Source: Heliopora coerulea
Lineage: Eukaryota; Cnidaria; Anthozoa; Scleralcyonacea; Helioporidae
Assembly (NCBI GenBank): GCA_030142905.1
Contig: JASJOG010000103.1
Location: 839,501 to 903,500, forward strand
Length of the DNA stretch: 64,000 nt
Direction of reading: 5' to 3'
The notes below the pieces were generated by a model. That model saw only the letters and a list, made by a program, of their open reading frames with translations, was not told the origin of the DNA and did not search any database. The translations under genes were made by a program, and so were the position numbers. Positions 38,501 to 53,500 of this stretch are shown in pieces (the stretch's first letter is position 1; each line of letters opens with the position of its first letter).

Positions 38501-41500
38501 GTTGGGATTAGGATTAGGATTATAGCTAGGATATTCTAACCTTAATCCTAACCCTAACCAAACATAACGAGCGCAAAAAGTTCTCAGGCTCTCGCGGTAA
38601 GTATTCGCCATCTTGAAGTGTGCGTAATAAAATCGCTCGCTCGGTGTTCTGGAGAAGACCATGGTGCCTTTGATTGGTCATTGATGACACTCTCGAGACA
38701 GCAATATCGGTCAGTGGTTGGTATTAAGATCACAAGGACCCCTAAATGACGTCATCTTTTTGGGGACAATTTTGGCGTCTTTCAATCATCCAGTTAGATA
38801 CATAGATCAGTAACTCCGACCAACAAAATCGGACGGAAAAAGTTGCATGGTAGCGTATGGAAGTACCAATTTTCGTTGGTCAGTCTAATCAGTTATCTTA
38901 CTAAATAGTCACGTGACTTAATAACAGCAAACATTACGGTTCCACTTGCTCCATAACAATTGTTAGGAAAGATTTTAACATGGTGACTGGTACACGTATG
39001 GATCGACTGGTCTGTCGCCAAGTATCATCGGAAAAAAACTCGCGCCCCGATTAAAGTCTACAGAACCCCCTCCAGTGCAAATTTCAATTACGTCACGTCA
39101 CCTTTTGTTTCCGTGATTTTGACTGGTTCAGTGTCATGACCATCCAAAGAAGAAAGAGGGTATAGTCGTATTTGTCTGGTTTTACCTAAACACAAAACGA
39201 AATGTTAGTTTTCATAAATAACAATCAAACGTCCACCAATACCACTGATAGAGAACGGATGCAAATCATACTGGATAGTATTTATTCATAACAATAAAAC
39301 GTCCACCAAGATCATCAATAAAAACGTATGCAAATCTTACTACATAGAACAATAAGTAGTTGCTCCTCAGGCAACATTTCCACTTGTGTCACTTTTTTTG
39401 CGTCACCGATGCGGATACAAGCTGAAAGAGATATTAAATACTTCATGTCCGCAATGACTGTAATTGTATTTTGGATTACTTCTACTTCCTGACAATAAAT
39501 TAATATGGAAACAACAAACAAACAAAGGCGCAGCGGAGCTACTTTGACTGGAGTGTGTCAGTAAATTTGCCAGAGTTTTGTGCAATTTGTTTTAGTTTAC
39601 CAGACCAACAATCGATTTTCTGTCCGAATTTTCCGGTGCATGCTTTTCGAGATTTCCGAGTGTCATCCTCCACACTTTTCCACACAAAAGCATACAAAAA
39701 TCAAGCAAAACGGACTGAGGGACCGATGAACGAGCAGAAGACTTACAGCAAATTTCTATCAGCCGAACGAAAAAATCAAACAACTGTAGAGATTACACTC
39801 ACATTCTTTCATAAGTTCCAAGAGATATAGACCATCCTCTGTGCCAACGACTATTCTATCAGTATCTACAAGAAATAGAAACCCACTTTAAGATTGCCGG
39901 AGATAATGCTAGTTGTCCTCAAGTAAACAACATGTAGTATCAAGCCCGACCCCTTACTAATCGTATTTTTGGAATATAGTCATTAAGTTTTAAGTACAAT
40001 CATAATAATAGGAAATGACTGGGTTCTACCAACGTGAAAAACTTGTTGCGATTGCAAAGGAAACTTATAATAAGGGAAGCGCTGGTGTTTCACCTCCACA
40101 GGAGTAACCAATTTCATTGCAACAAGCTATCATTCGGCTTCAAATGCTCATGGTTTGATATCTTTCCAACAGTTTGAAAATACTCGATGAGTGCATAGAA
40201 TAGTAACCCTCTGGTTTTACAATGCAGTATAACTGCTTTGTGAACAAGCGTTAAACGTTGTTTACCAATAATAGGCACGAACCATTTCTCCAATAACATA
40301 GCAAAGGACACGAAATAACAGCAAAAAGTTTGCCAAGTACTTGAAGTAGTACCGTAAATGATCGATTAAGCGCCGCGGCGCTTATTTCAAAGATGGGCAA
40401 GAACACACTTAGGTATATGTAGAATCAGGTAAGGCAAACAGCTGGGCACATCACATCACAGGTTTGACATCAGATGCTGATCAATTCAAATTTGGCGAGA
40501 ACACATTCAGTAGATTTTGAGATGGTTTACAAATTAAAATTTGAATCTGTTATCCGCGGCCACCACGTATACAAAGCAGTATGAAATCCCGAAGTCGGTG
40601 AAAAGCTCGAATGCAATGAAGATATAAGAAAAGAAGTGAAGGGTTATGATGAACACGCCGTTGGTCTATTTAAGCTGTCAAGTCAAGAAGGAAAGAAGAT
40701 TCTTGTCCGACACATTCCTATTGAACTTTCAAGTCTAATAGACTATTTTTTAAAGGTGGACAAATCGAATAGAGTCGTTGCTGAAGTTACAGGGAAGAGA
40801 AAGCGCTAGGTCAGACTGGTGGTTCTTGCTAAGTTCACAGCATTTACGATAAATAGGCGATATGCACAAGTGTTAGACTCTGAGTTGAGTAAAAAGAAGC
40901 ATAAACATGCGCACCTAGAACTATTATGCGAACCCGATTGCTGTAAGAAATACCTTTAATAAAACATTAGTTTAGATTTAAGAATTGGTCCCCATTCTCA
41001 AGCAATTTCATGTTTTGTTTTAGTAAACAAAATATCTTCTTACACAACATCAAGTACCGCTACAAGGGTGCGGCGTTTATTTGTAAATGCTCAAACTGGC
41101 GCCGCGGCGCTTATTTCGAGATCGACGCTTATTAAATTATTTTCGGTAAAAGTGCGGCGCTTATTCGAGTAGCAACACTTAATCGATCATTTACGGTATG
41201 CCCAATTCGCTTCTTCTGTCGAAAGTTCAGAGAATAATTGCCAAGAGACCAGTCTCATCGTTAACATAACTGTTAAACTTACTACTTTTTCATTCTTCTA
41301 AAATAAATCTCTCAGATTTTAGAATTACGGAGCTATTTACTCCTCACCAGTACGCACACACAGAATTCCCTAAACTGAAGTATCATCAGACAGTACCTAT
41401 GATCGTTGCACACAATGCCATCTTAACAATATGCAGAGATGCGTCGCAGACTTCTTTAGCTTGGAATATTTGCTAGGAAAAAAGAAGACAAGATCACACA

Positions 41501-44500
41501 ATAAGTAACAAGCAGCATAAAATGTTTATCTCAGTTTATGATATAATCCTAGTCTAGAATGCTTACATTACTGTTTCCTGATACAAAAGTTTTACTTTGC
41601 CTTATTCTGTAAATTGTGAGTGAGTGCACACATTCCAAATGGCAAACTCAGAAAATGCGTCCGGACAAATGCTGACTAAATTAATCTAACCACGCAAAAT
41701 CTTGTGGTAAATCACTGTACGAAAAGGGCAGTATCCATCCTAAAAGGGTGATCACCAAGCGTCATCATTCTTCCTGATTAGTTAATAAGATCAAATCAAG
41801 TTGAAGGGTGTTTTTACAATTTGCAGTACCACTGGGGCAAGACATGTCCCCTGGAAAATAAATGCTCTACATGTAGAGCTCTTTATCCTCGAAATATCTA
41901 CAGTAAACCGTCCGTTCATTTACGAGACAAGTTTTGAAGTCCAAGTCAGGCGCTACATTCCAGCACTAGTGAAAAAGTTCAACGGTCGAGAAAGTAGGGC
42001 TAGGGTGCGTATTGTTAACAAGCTACAGCATGTTTAGCATCGGGCGTAATTTGGAGCAATGCGCTCTAGTTTTTCAACAATGTACACAAAAGGACTCGTC
42101 CTTCGAACTTGACGCATTTTGATGTTCTTTTGAGTGCTATTTAAAAAATAAATACATTAAGAAAAGTCGGTAAGGTTCGGATTAAAATTGTTCGCATACC
42201 CAAAATCAAGCCTATATTCCTCTTTTACACGACAACCATTTTACTTGGGCCGAACACCGGCATTATTTCATTGAAACATGACTGAAATTAGGTAGGCAGG
42301 TTCATTTGCTAAACTACCCTAATAACCCAAATACTTAAAACAAAACTGAAAACGTCCTGTGCTGGTTACAAGAAAAAAAACCCGTCGTTTACACAGTTTA
42401 GCTCGTGACACGGCTGTATGTTAACATGGCAGCCACTACCCGACAACTTAAAAAAAACGATTGTCTTGTAGCCTTTCCAACATAATGAACGTCCTTACAC
42501 ACAGGAAACCAAGTTTCCACTATATTACAAAGTACACTACGTAACGTCAAATTAACGACACTTACTGTCTTTGAGGTCTCTTGGTTTTCAATCAACATCT
42601 TGTGCAGATGTTGCAATGCATTTACCCACTTATTCTTTTCCGTTTCGTTGTCCGTTAGCACTAACTGTGTTAACAGGGTTCCAGGGGGAGTCGTTTGACA
42701 GCATGTTATCTACAAATAAACGAGAATATTACTATTAGGACAACCACTTGCGATCACACCAAAGCCAACAAGAACTATGATCCAACAAACACTACCCATC
42801 AACACGAATAACTTGAGCATGGAAGAATTAAAGAGATGTGTAAAAGGCTTTACAAACAACAAGGCATCTGGATTGGACAACATTCCAATTGAAGTCTGGA
42901 AGTCAAATGCCCTAAACACCCAACTTCTTGAAATCTGCAACAAGACATTAAATGGTGATGGACCGGAAATTTGGGTAAAGAGTGGGATTGTGCCATTACC
43001 AAAAAAGGTGACCTTGGAAACACAAGAAATTACCGTGGAATATCATTGACGGTTACTGCTGCTAAGATATACAATAAGATGCTTCTGGACAGAATAAGAC
43101 CACATTTTGCGAACAAACCAAAATGGTTTTCGTTCTGGAAGGTCAACTCTATCTCAAATTCTAACCCTGAGAAGATTAATTGAAGGAATAAGGGCAAAAC
43201 AACTACCAGCAGTGCTTACTTTTGTTGACTTTAGCAAGGCGCTTGACTCCATACACAGAGAAAAGTTGATGGAAATCTTGACATCCTACGGAGTGCCAAC
43301 CAAAATTGTGGAAGCAATTAACATTCTTTACAAAGACACAGTTGCACAAGTGCTAACTCCTGACGGAGGCACTGAGTTTTTTGATGTAGTTGCAGGTGTT
43401 CTGCAAGGAGATACCCTTGTACCATTTTTATTCATAATTGCACTGGATTATGCCCTTCGCGAAGCTACCAGACATCCAGAAATAGGATTCATGATATCAA
43501 AACGACAAGGCTCTCAGCAACCTGCCGTATGTATCACCGACACATATTTTGCTGACGATTTGGCCCTACTTTCCAACTATGTGGAGCAGGCCCAACTATT
43601 CTTATTGATGTTTGAAATTGCAAGAGTAGTTATTGGCTTGCATGTTAACTGCAAGAAGACAGACTACGTGCTGTATAACCAGGCAGATGCTGATTTGATA
43701 ACACTTGAAGGAAAGAAACTGAAACAGGTTGAAGACTTTAAGTATCTTGGTTCGTGGATAGAATCTAGCAAAAAGGATATGGAAATAAGAATTGGACTAG
43801 CTTGGCAAGCATTGAATAAAATGGATAAACTATGAAAATCTAACCTAGAGAAATCGCTAAAAATACAGTTCTTCAGAGCAACAGTTGAAAGTGTTATGTC
43901 GTACGGTGCAGAATGCTGGACACTTACAAAGGATATGAGTAACCGATTAGATGGCATGCACACACGAATGCTAAGAGTAGTTCTCGGTGTTTCTTGGAAA
44001 GATCATAAATCGAACAATGAGCTGTATAGAAACCTCAGCAGAATAACATCAACACTTCGTGTAAGGAGGCTGAACTTTATAGGGCACATGTGGAGGAGGA
44101 AGGTGGAATTAGTGAGTCAAGTGCTTCTTTGGAAACCGAAGCAAGGAGCAAGGAGGAGGGGAAGACCAGCACTTACTTATGTCAACCAGCTGAGGAAAGA
44201 TACCGGATTATCCACTAAAGAGTTGAAAAACATCATGGATGACCGTGAAGAATGGAGGAAGCTAGTCAACAATATCCGAGATAGCTCGAAATAGATAGAT
44301 TACTGACTTGTGAGCTAAAGTCTTAGTCAAATCGGAATGCAAGTTGCCGCAAACCAACTAGTTTTATGTTTCGTTGAAGGCAGAAATGGAGAACAATCGG
44401 TTTGACAGAAATGGCGTGTCTTGTTGAAGAAGTCTCCTTATGTTCACAATAATCGAAGAGAACAATATCTTGGTTTATGTTGCACAACGCTGTTCCAATG

Positions 44501-47500
44501 TTTAGCTGGGCCTTCACAGATGTACGAAATACAAATGGCAAACGTATCATTACTCGTCATAGGAATCACGTCATTCTTTCAATTGTTCATGCTTAGTTGT
44601 TTTAAACACATATCAAGGTGTGGATATCCATCTTTTGACTTACGAGTGTCCAGGAACAACAGAGCGAAAGGTCAGGATAGTTGCAAGCCACGGTTCGCTC
44701 TTTGAAGGAAATCCTTACTTTCATTAACAGTATCTCGAAGCACTTTCATCAGTAACAAATTGTTCTCTTCAGAATGGCACTTTTCAAGATGAAGTGAAGT
44801 GGCAAACGTTACTTCAATGTACAAAGAAAACAATTCAAACGACCGTGGCAGTTAAACGCCAGTGCCTATATGATCAGTTCTTGGAAGACCTGGTGAAACG
44901 TGTGCTTCGAAGTCAGATAAAATACTATAATAAACCACATTAAACCTTAACAGAGCTTCGACAATTTGCGTACACGGAAACTTGTGACTGCAACGTCAAT
45001 GATTCAAGTGACTGATTCGTCGAAATGTGCAATTCACAAAGAAACAACGGACAGTTGCTTCATTTCTGGATTCCCAAAATCGAATCCTTACCATAGTCTT
45101 AACCAAATGAAACAATTATGGTTGTGCTGGATCTGAAGCCGAGTGAATTAGCGGCTCTGTTTGAAAAGTCATTTTCAAACCCTCTAATTCAAAGCTAGGA
45201 GCTATATATCGAAACGATTTTATCCAATATATTCACCGTAACAGAAATGACATCAGAGGGTGAAAATTGAATTTCATGTTCTCTTCTGTCTCGATGCCTT
45301 TCAATTCTTAGGTAAATGTGACAACTTACTCTAAATATACAAGGGATTTCTTTCTTATGTGCATGAATTACATCGGAAGCCAGGACACTGCTGACGGAAA
45401 AGTCTTCATCTCTAAACAAAGAGAAATGTGAAGGAAAAGACAATCGCATCGGACTTCATAGTGCTGTTACCCACTACTGTTGTCTACTCTACCAAGCATT
45501 ACACCTGTAATGCTTGGCAGGTTATCTGGTTTCCTACTGTTGTAACACTGTGACCCGTGCCGCATGGCCCTTACTGGACCTCCAGGGAAAACAGTTCAGC
45601 TAGCTAATAGGATTATCCAGTATAAATTAGACACTTCTACTTCTACATGTGATAGGTTCCTGACTTCGTGTTCAAGGTCAAGGATAAGCGGTCCTTGTCA
45701 AGTTGCTTTACAGGTAGTCAGGTATGTCCCGTGTATTGTTAAAGTAAATTTCAGACCAATAGAGCCCGTCGTGTCCGAACTACCAGGAAATAAAAATATT
45801 AAAGACTCATTTTATTACGATGCAAAAGACATACTGCTGTCCCCTCAGGCTGAAAAAAAGTATACCCATTTATAACTGTAGTGGGACATGCCCCGCTTGG
45901 CTTTCATTCAATCAAAAACTTTATAACTTGAAAAGAATTTCTTGTTTCGATTAAAAATTTTTAACAGAGTCGTGAGATTGACCTGGAATTTACGTAATAA
46001 GAACAGGGGTATAGATTTCATAGTTTAGATTAAGACATTAATAACGTTATTGTGAAAGCAACATATATCGACCAGCTAAATATGGCGGAAGAGCGTTTGC
46101 AGGAACAAGACATTGGGTTTAGTTATTTAATTAGTTTTGGGGGGTTTTTTAGGGTTTTTTTTTTTTAGGGGTTTTTTTGTTTGTTTTTTTAAAAATAGGT
46201 CGTGCTTGATGCCATTGCTAAGTTAGCAGTTTCTCGTTAATTGTTCAATGACTTTGCACTGTATTCCAACGCCAAGACAACTCCAAGTCTCTCACTTCAC
46301 AGATCATTGCAATGATCACAACTCAAGGCATGACACTGCCCGACATTTGCAAGCCCAGTACTTCTTCTTACCTCATATCAAGCACCTGACTTGCAGATTG
46401 TGATATCTGAGGTGTCTTGTCGCCAGTTACGTCAAAGAGAAACAATTTGAAGTCACATACAACGGCAAATTGCCGATGCCAGCCTTTCTTGATACCACCA
46501 GGCTTGGGAACCTACAGGAAATTAGCAAAATATTGTCACATACACTGGACTGAAGAGTTCTAGGCCTATCCATGGACTATCACCTTTATTACTTTGGGAC
46601 AAGAAGGGTAGTTAAACAAGCAAGTCAGACCAGTTTTGAACACAACCGTTTTTTTAAACACCGTTTGATTAACCGTGCCGAGACCTACAGTGTACATATA
46701 CGGGAGATGCTCGGCAAGGATAAATTTTCAGGCACGGGTACCAAATTTTAAAAGTCCGCACTATTTGCACAGTGAAAATCACCCGTGCCGTGTCCAAAAA
46801 CAGCGGCATCCATGCCAAAATTTTAGCCGTGCCGAGCCAAAAGTATTAACGTTGTAAACGGGGTTTTAGCCTCAAAGTCTTGGAAAGTAAAAGTTGGTTA
46901 TTGGTTAGGCGGCTGTCACCATTTACTTGGAAGACAACTGTAAGCAACCTCGTTCAAGGGGGTTTTTCGCAGGTTTATTTCAAAGAAATATCTCGTTTCA
47001 AATAACGGTAAAATCTTAACGTGTTACATACCAAAGAAACACAAAATTCGCTAACGGCCTATGAAACTGGTAAAAGTGTATGTTTTTTTCACTCTGGCAG
47101 TAATTCTTGACAAAGACGTGATTTGTGTACTTGACAACTTTGAATTGTCCTTTCCTTGTGTTTGCTTTTTTTTCCCGCAGCTAACAATAAAGTATCTAAT
47201 TACTGTACAGCTTTTCAGGCTCCCACGGGAGACTGGTGATTTCTCTTCCACCTTGAATGAATTTGACCATGTGACCTCAGGATATTGTCTTGTAATAGAT
47301 ACTACATGGTAAACAAATCTTAAGGCAGTAATTCTGCTCTGAAGGGTTTATCGCATATGCCAGAGGGACAAGTTACAGGCAGCAATCGTATCGTGTGGAC
47401 GGACGGGAGAGAGTTAAGCAAACGGAATGTAGTTGTAAGATAAACAAAAAACAGCGGATGCTTGGATCGAAAATTCACTAGTACTGCTTTTAACCACGAC

Positions 47501-50500
47501 AACTTCGTCTAAGAAACTACTAGGACGAAAAGCGCGGAGTAAGGTTGGTGTGCTGCGGACAACTTCGTCTAAGAAACTACTAGGACGAAAAGCGCGGAGT
47601 AAGGTTGGTGTGCTGCGGGAATGAATCTTGTATCGCAGTGGGAGAAATGCATGTCTTAAGTTCAGAAGTTCCACTTCCGATGTTTCGTACAACCCAAATG
47701 GATATTGAATGAGGTTATTTTCCTCGCAAATCGAGGTGGATAAATGGTTATTTTATTTAGGCATAAATTCCTTGTAGGGATTAAGCTATCTTTCTAAGTG
47801 AAGATCACCATGAAAATAAGCATTACCTTAACATAACCTTCGTAAGCTGTGCCAGTACCACGAAGTGGGTCAATACCAAGCGGTCGACGATTGGCTAAGA
47901 AAGCAAGATGATAAAAATGAATGAAATAGGAAAACGGAAGTTAGAGCTTTGCCAACAGTAATGGTAGAGATTTTACTCCATGAACCACGTGCATTTTTCC
48001 AACATGCAAACTTTATATTATACGCCAGACGCATGTAGCGATGGCGTTCGCTGGTCTGCGAGGAACTCAAGCAGAATCAAGAATCAATTACCTGGAATAA
48101 CTTTTTGCTTTCTGTTGCATTAAATAGCACAGTTTCAAACAGTGGCGCAAACAGGAAAAATTTGCTCTGCTAATTATGGGGTCTCGAAACAGTTGCCCGG
48201 GGAAAATTTTTTTCAGCCTCTTAGGGCCTGTTTACGTGATCCCGGTTAGCCGGGACATCCCGGGCACCCGGGATCTCGGGTCTACCTACAACCTCTTGAT
48301 ATTTTTAATTTGCGTTTATACGGAGAACTACGTCTTGTCCCGGTTGACCGGGACATCCCGCCTAACCGGGATCCTGGCAAGGTGGAACGAATTTTCGTCC
48401 ATATAAACGTGAAAAGGTGGGATATCCCGATCAACCAGGATAAAATGAACTGAACTGCGCATGCGATCAACAATTCAAAATAGCGTCTGGAGCAGTGGAA
48501 GAGCATTTGAAGCCTCCAAAATGGTGACAAAAACGTCACTTTATGTTTTGATATACACTGCACAAGAAAACAGAATTCTGCGTAGCTGAAATAACATGCT
48601 GAATAAAATAACGTACTATTAACAGGAAAATCACTTTTCGGCTTCCATTATGTACAGTTTTCCGCGCTTTTAGCCCTTAATAAAATGCACTTTCTTCATT
48701 GCATATAAACCCGGGATAAAATTCATCCTGGTTGACCGGGATGTCGCGGTATGCCGAGACCATGTAAACAGTCCCTTACTCATTTGAGTAAATTCAATAA
48801 ACTATAACATCTTTATTTCCAGTATTTTGGCTCTAAATTCGCGAGCATAACAAAAATTCCCATAGCTATGAGCGACGACTTTTTGCCAGTGGCAACGGTG
48901 GCGAGCTACAGCGCACACACACAAGGTGAAACCAGCATTTGGGTGCGACGCAGGCTTAAAAGAAGTTATTGTATAACAAATTCGGAAAGAATTACCTTGT
49001 TTAAATATATCACGCACGTATGTATGTTTTATTATGTTAACTTACCTTGATCTGCTGGTATTGGACACACTGATGGAGCTTTGTCCGTGCAATTGGCGTG
49101 ACAGGAAAAATTGCACACTAAAATTCAAGGAATATGTCGTTAGATTCAACCAAGAAATACTGACGAAACTACGCAAGTTCGAAGTACATTAACCCTTCTC
49201 AAGAAAAGCAGTTACACTACCTTCGCAAACCGCTCCTTGCCGCCTTAAGCCAATCATGAGAGATGTACACTGCTGACATTTTGTCGGAGAGGTAAATGTC
49301 TTCACGCCAAATTTGTGGGCCCTTGGCTGAAAGACAAAAACAAACATTTCATTTAGCATAAAATTTGCTTACTAGTAAAACGTAACGAACAAAGTTAATC
49401 ATCAACCCTTCTGAAAACATTTTGACTTTTCTTCAACACGAGAACAATATTGGACCGCAGCCAATATATTAGTGCAAACTGACTGCACATGTTACTTCAG
49501 CTTTTAATATTTCATCATCAAAAACCAGGCTTACCCTCGGTTGAGCTCGTAGCGACGACTGCGCGTGTATTGAGTCAGCCTGTGAAGAAATAAGATAATG
49601 AAAGAGATGAATGTTATATACGAAGCGCATGAGGGAGGTATGTGGTGATATCATAGACGATACAAAAACTTGACAGTCTTTTGAAGTGAAAATTCATTTG
49701 AGAAGTATGAGTGTGTGGAAGAAAGTACATCAGATACGATCCTTAATCGAGAAAGGAGTGTAAACATATAACTGAACGAAAATTGTACGCCATGAACAAA
49801 GAAACCTGAGAAAGAGTGTCAATATCTAAATCATTACACATGAATTCAACTTTCGAATATAAGCAGCGCAGTCAGGTAAGGCATATGAAACTGATCCGCT
49901 GTAACCGACATTTTCAGCGAAATCCCAAGTTTGAAGTATTTTACTTTAGCAACACGCTTTCACTTGAAAGGCAGTGTCCGAAATTAATTTGTTTATATTG
50001 GTGCCAATTAGCGACCAAACGAAAATTTTCAGTCGCCAAGCGGCAAATTGTGGTTGCCAAAACTTTTCTACCTATTTTGGGCTTTTGATACGCTCAAAAC
50101 ATATCTGTACTCCAACCAAACAACGGCGATAATATAACACAACCCTACTCGACCTTGGTGCGAATTAGGGTTTTAATGGAAACTGTTTTAAGGGCAACGA
50201 TTGAAAAAATATGGTGACGCATTAGCAACGTTGAACTCGCACTGACCACGACTGTTGTAGAAGTAGATAAACACCAAATTTGAATTCATATTTATCTCAA
50301 TAACGCTGGCAGAATAAAATATCGTCATCTGAATTTCACCTTTCGTTTCTCTGAACATTAAAAGATTAATGCAGCCAGTACAAATTACAGTGCAATAAAA
50401 ACTCATCAGCTCGTGATCAGCGGTGGAATTCTGGTCGCCAATATTAAAGTTTTAGTTACATTGCCGGCAGGATGTCGCAATTTCGGACCTGACCCTGAAA

Positions 50501-53500
50501 GGTCATTTTCATGTGCTTATATCGGGTGCATAAGAGTAACATCTCACGTATATTCGTACATGATCGATACGCAGCAGCGCATGCTACTGGCGGAAAGCAG
50601 AGGTTAATTATGCCATAACAGTGACACAGATTTGAAATAGCAACGTCATTACTTGTACACTAGAGCATACTTGGGGTGATCCTGGTGGTGATGATGTAAC
50701 AGATTCAGTGGGCGACGAAAGTTCGTCACCGGCAGCAATACCTTCAGACAGCTAAAACAACCAAAAAAAAAAAAAAAATAACGTTAAGCATCTGGTTTCA
50801 CTAATGCCTTTACTGGCAACCAAGTTAAAAAAACTTAAAATTTAAAAAACTCGACAAGTACGGGTGAATAAATGTCAGTTAAATGAAACTGTATATTAAG
50901 TGTAATCTTTTACTTTCTATCAACATCGAACTCATCACATGAAGAGAAACTTTGCGGTGTTTGATGCGAAAGATAATCAATCGCCACGTACAAACTGACT
51001 TACCTCAGACATAACAAGAGAGTCGGAATCCTTGTTGATTAAGGGTATAAATGGAAATTGTTCTTGAACTTTGAAATCTACATCAAAGTAAACATCAAAA
51101 CTGTGAAAGGGTATGAAAATTAAAAACTAAGCTATTTGGTCGTTTCTTTTTCAATTTTTTTTTTCCAAAAACGCAAGCAGTCATATAAAAGTATAATCTG
51201 TCATTGCATTTTTGATTCAAAGCAACTGAATTTCAAAGATTAACCCCTTAATGGGCACGGCTGCCATTTGGCAACTTATTAATTTTACTCTAGTTAATGC
51301 CAGACAATTTTAATCGTCATGGGGACACCTCGTGAAAACCTGCCAGGTAACGGGTTAAAGTTACTTTAAAGTGGTCGACCAAAACCTTAGTCCGCCATCT
51401 TCCGACTCAAATATTGATCACTGACGACACTAACTGGGAAGAGCGGCATACAAATTTTCCGTTCTCGACGACATAAAAATGACGTCACAAAAGCAAATTA
51501 TCAAACAGCGGGACTTTATGCACAAATACCACACAGAGGCTGTCGTGGTTGATTCTGAAATCCGGGAAGCCCTATGACTGTTTACACAGCGATTCTTCAC
51601 TTGCTTAGCAACGCATGAAGATGCATGAAACTAAACACTGCGAACTCTCTTAAATTGGTCCGGCTATGTGGTACAGCACGTTTCTCAATCAGATTTCAAA
51701 CTCATTGATAGTCCATGAGCAAAACACAAAGGAAATCAGTACCGAGACGTAGTTTGGATATCCGATCTCAATTAGCATAGAATTTCGTCAAATTTAAACC
51801 GGATTTTCTCTTTAAATACGGATTCGTTTGAGATATAATATCATGCACTCGAAAGTCGTGTTTCATGAGATATCCAAACACCTCGAAGTCGGTTAAAAAA
51901 CTCGGCTATCGCCTCGTTTTTCAGTACACCTCTCGGTGTTTCGATATCTGATGAAACACTCCTTCTCGTGTATGATATTTTACGTCATAAGTTCATCAAA
52001 ATCTTTGATGCCCAAACCATTTAGCAAAATCCATCTTAAATAATTTGATAAATTTGTCGTGAGGGGAGAATAATGCTCCAAAATGCGTAACAGCAAATAT
52101 TGACTGTTACTGGAGTATTTTTCATCCTTGCAACGTAGTTCTTCCGTCCTCTTATTGTTCTTATCTATCACGTTTTTCAAAGAGCCTTAAAAAATTACTA
52201 ATACAACTTTGCCATTATTTAAAAAAGCTTTTATTGAGAGAAAGCGTTTTATGTTAGACGATGTCTCGACTAGTCCCAGAGATACTGAAAATATAAAAAT
52301 ACGCAAAGTTGGCAGGTTGACACAGACTTGAAGAAAAAATGACCAAATGAAGAATATCTCATTAAATAATAAGCTAAAAATGCTGAAACTTTGCAAACGA
52401 GTTGTCATGGAAATCGTTCAGTTTTAGGCCACTACCATTTATAAAAAAAATTGGTTATTTTTTTCTTCATCGAACAACTTTTACTGCCCTGCGTAACTAT
52501 AAAGATTAACTACAATATGTAACCACTCCATGGCAAAGGTTTTGACTGCATTATTCTTAAAAACAAAAACTAAAACGCGCCTGCGACTAAAAGACTTCCT
52601 TGAAACCTATATAATGTGCATGTGATATAATTTTTCTTTACTAACCACAAATCTGCAAAGTTTCAGCAGTTTTTACTGGCTATTAAATTACGTATTCTTG
52701 ATTTTGTGATTATTCTCCAATCTGTATCAACATGCTGATTACATAAATTGCGTAATTTGAAATTTTTAAAATCCTAAACATCACTGGCAGCAGATATGAT
52801 ACACATAAACCGAGGACACTATTCTGCCTTCCTTTTGAACGTATTTTTAAAGCGTGGCATGACGGAATTCACAATTTTCTCCATGTCATAGACACTTCAA
52901 CATTCGTTGTCTGAGGAAACAAAGGTGTAACCCCCAAACAAGCACTCCCCCACAGCAAATGTCTAGCGGGCGCGAATAAATGCCCTGAGGCAGAATTTTG
53001 CAATATTTTGTTTGACTATTCAACCCGCAATCAGTCAATAATGAATCAGACTCTTGAGATTGTTCAAATGTTTATCTGAAGGGCTGTTTACACGTGCGAT
53101 TTTGCACGTTGCGATTGTCATCCTTGTGTATGTAATAAGCTGATGACAGTCTATGAAGCAAGATATCTGCTTATGATTTGCTGCAGTTTGTCTTCGACGC
53201 TCTCGTCAGTTAAACACATACTCCAAGACGTCAATCGCAAGGTACAAAATCGCACGTGTAAACAGCCCTTTAAAGTAAAACATACATTAACGCTCAAAAA
53301 GTTCCTTCGTAATGAGGTCAAACTGGTGCTAACATTTTCCAAATGTACTTAACAATTTTCGTCACGTGATCAGCAGCCATTACCAGGACGTTCCTTCACT
53401 TCCGCGCAAAGATCTCTTAAGCGCCCTGAGCACGAGGTAGAGCCCAGATACATACTTACCATCTTTTTGATATCCTTGGGCTTTGATTTGTTCCATTTCA

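Noticed and set aside
38503..38562. Interstitial telomere
   Set aside because: Only about three degenerate units in each orientation.
51980..52180. 66-codon minus-strand ORF including [16 protein letters not shown]
   Set aside because: Resembles a coiled-coil exon at first sight but lacks a usable donor and fits no MRCK phase.
52634..52667. Alternative 34-nt MRCK microexon with a gttagt donor
   Set aside because: The length would fit, but the required frame contains an in-frame TGA.
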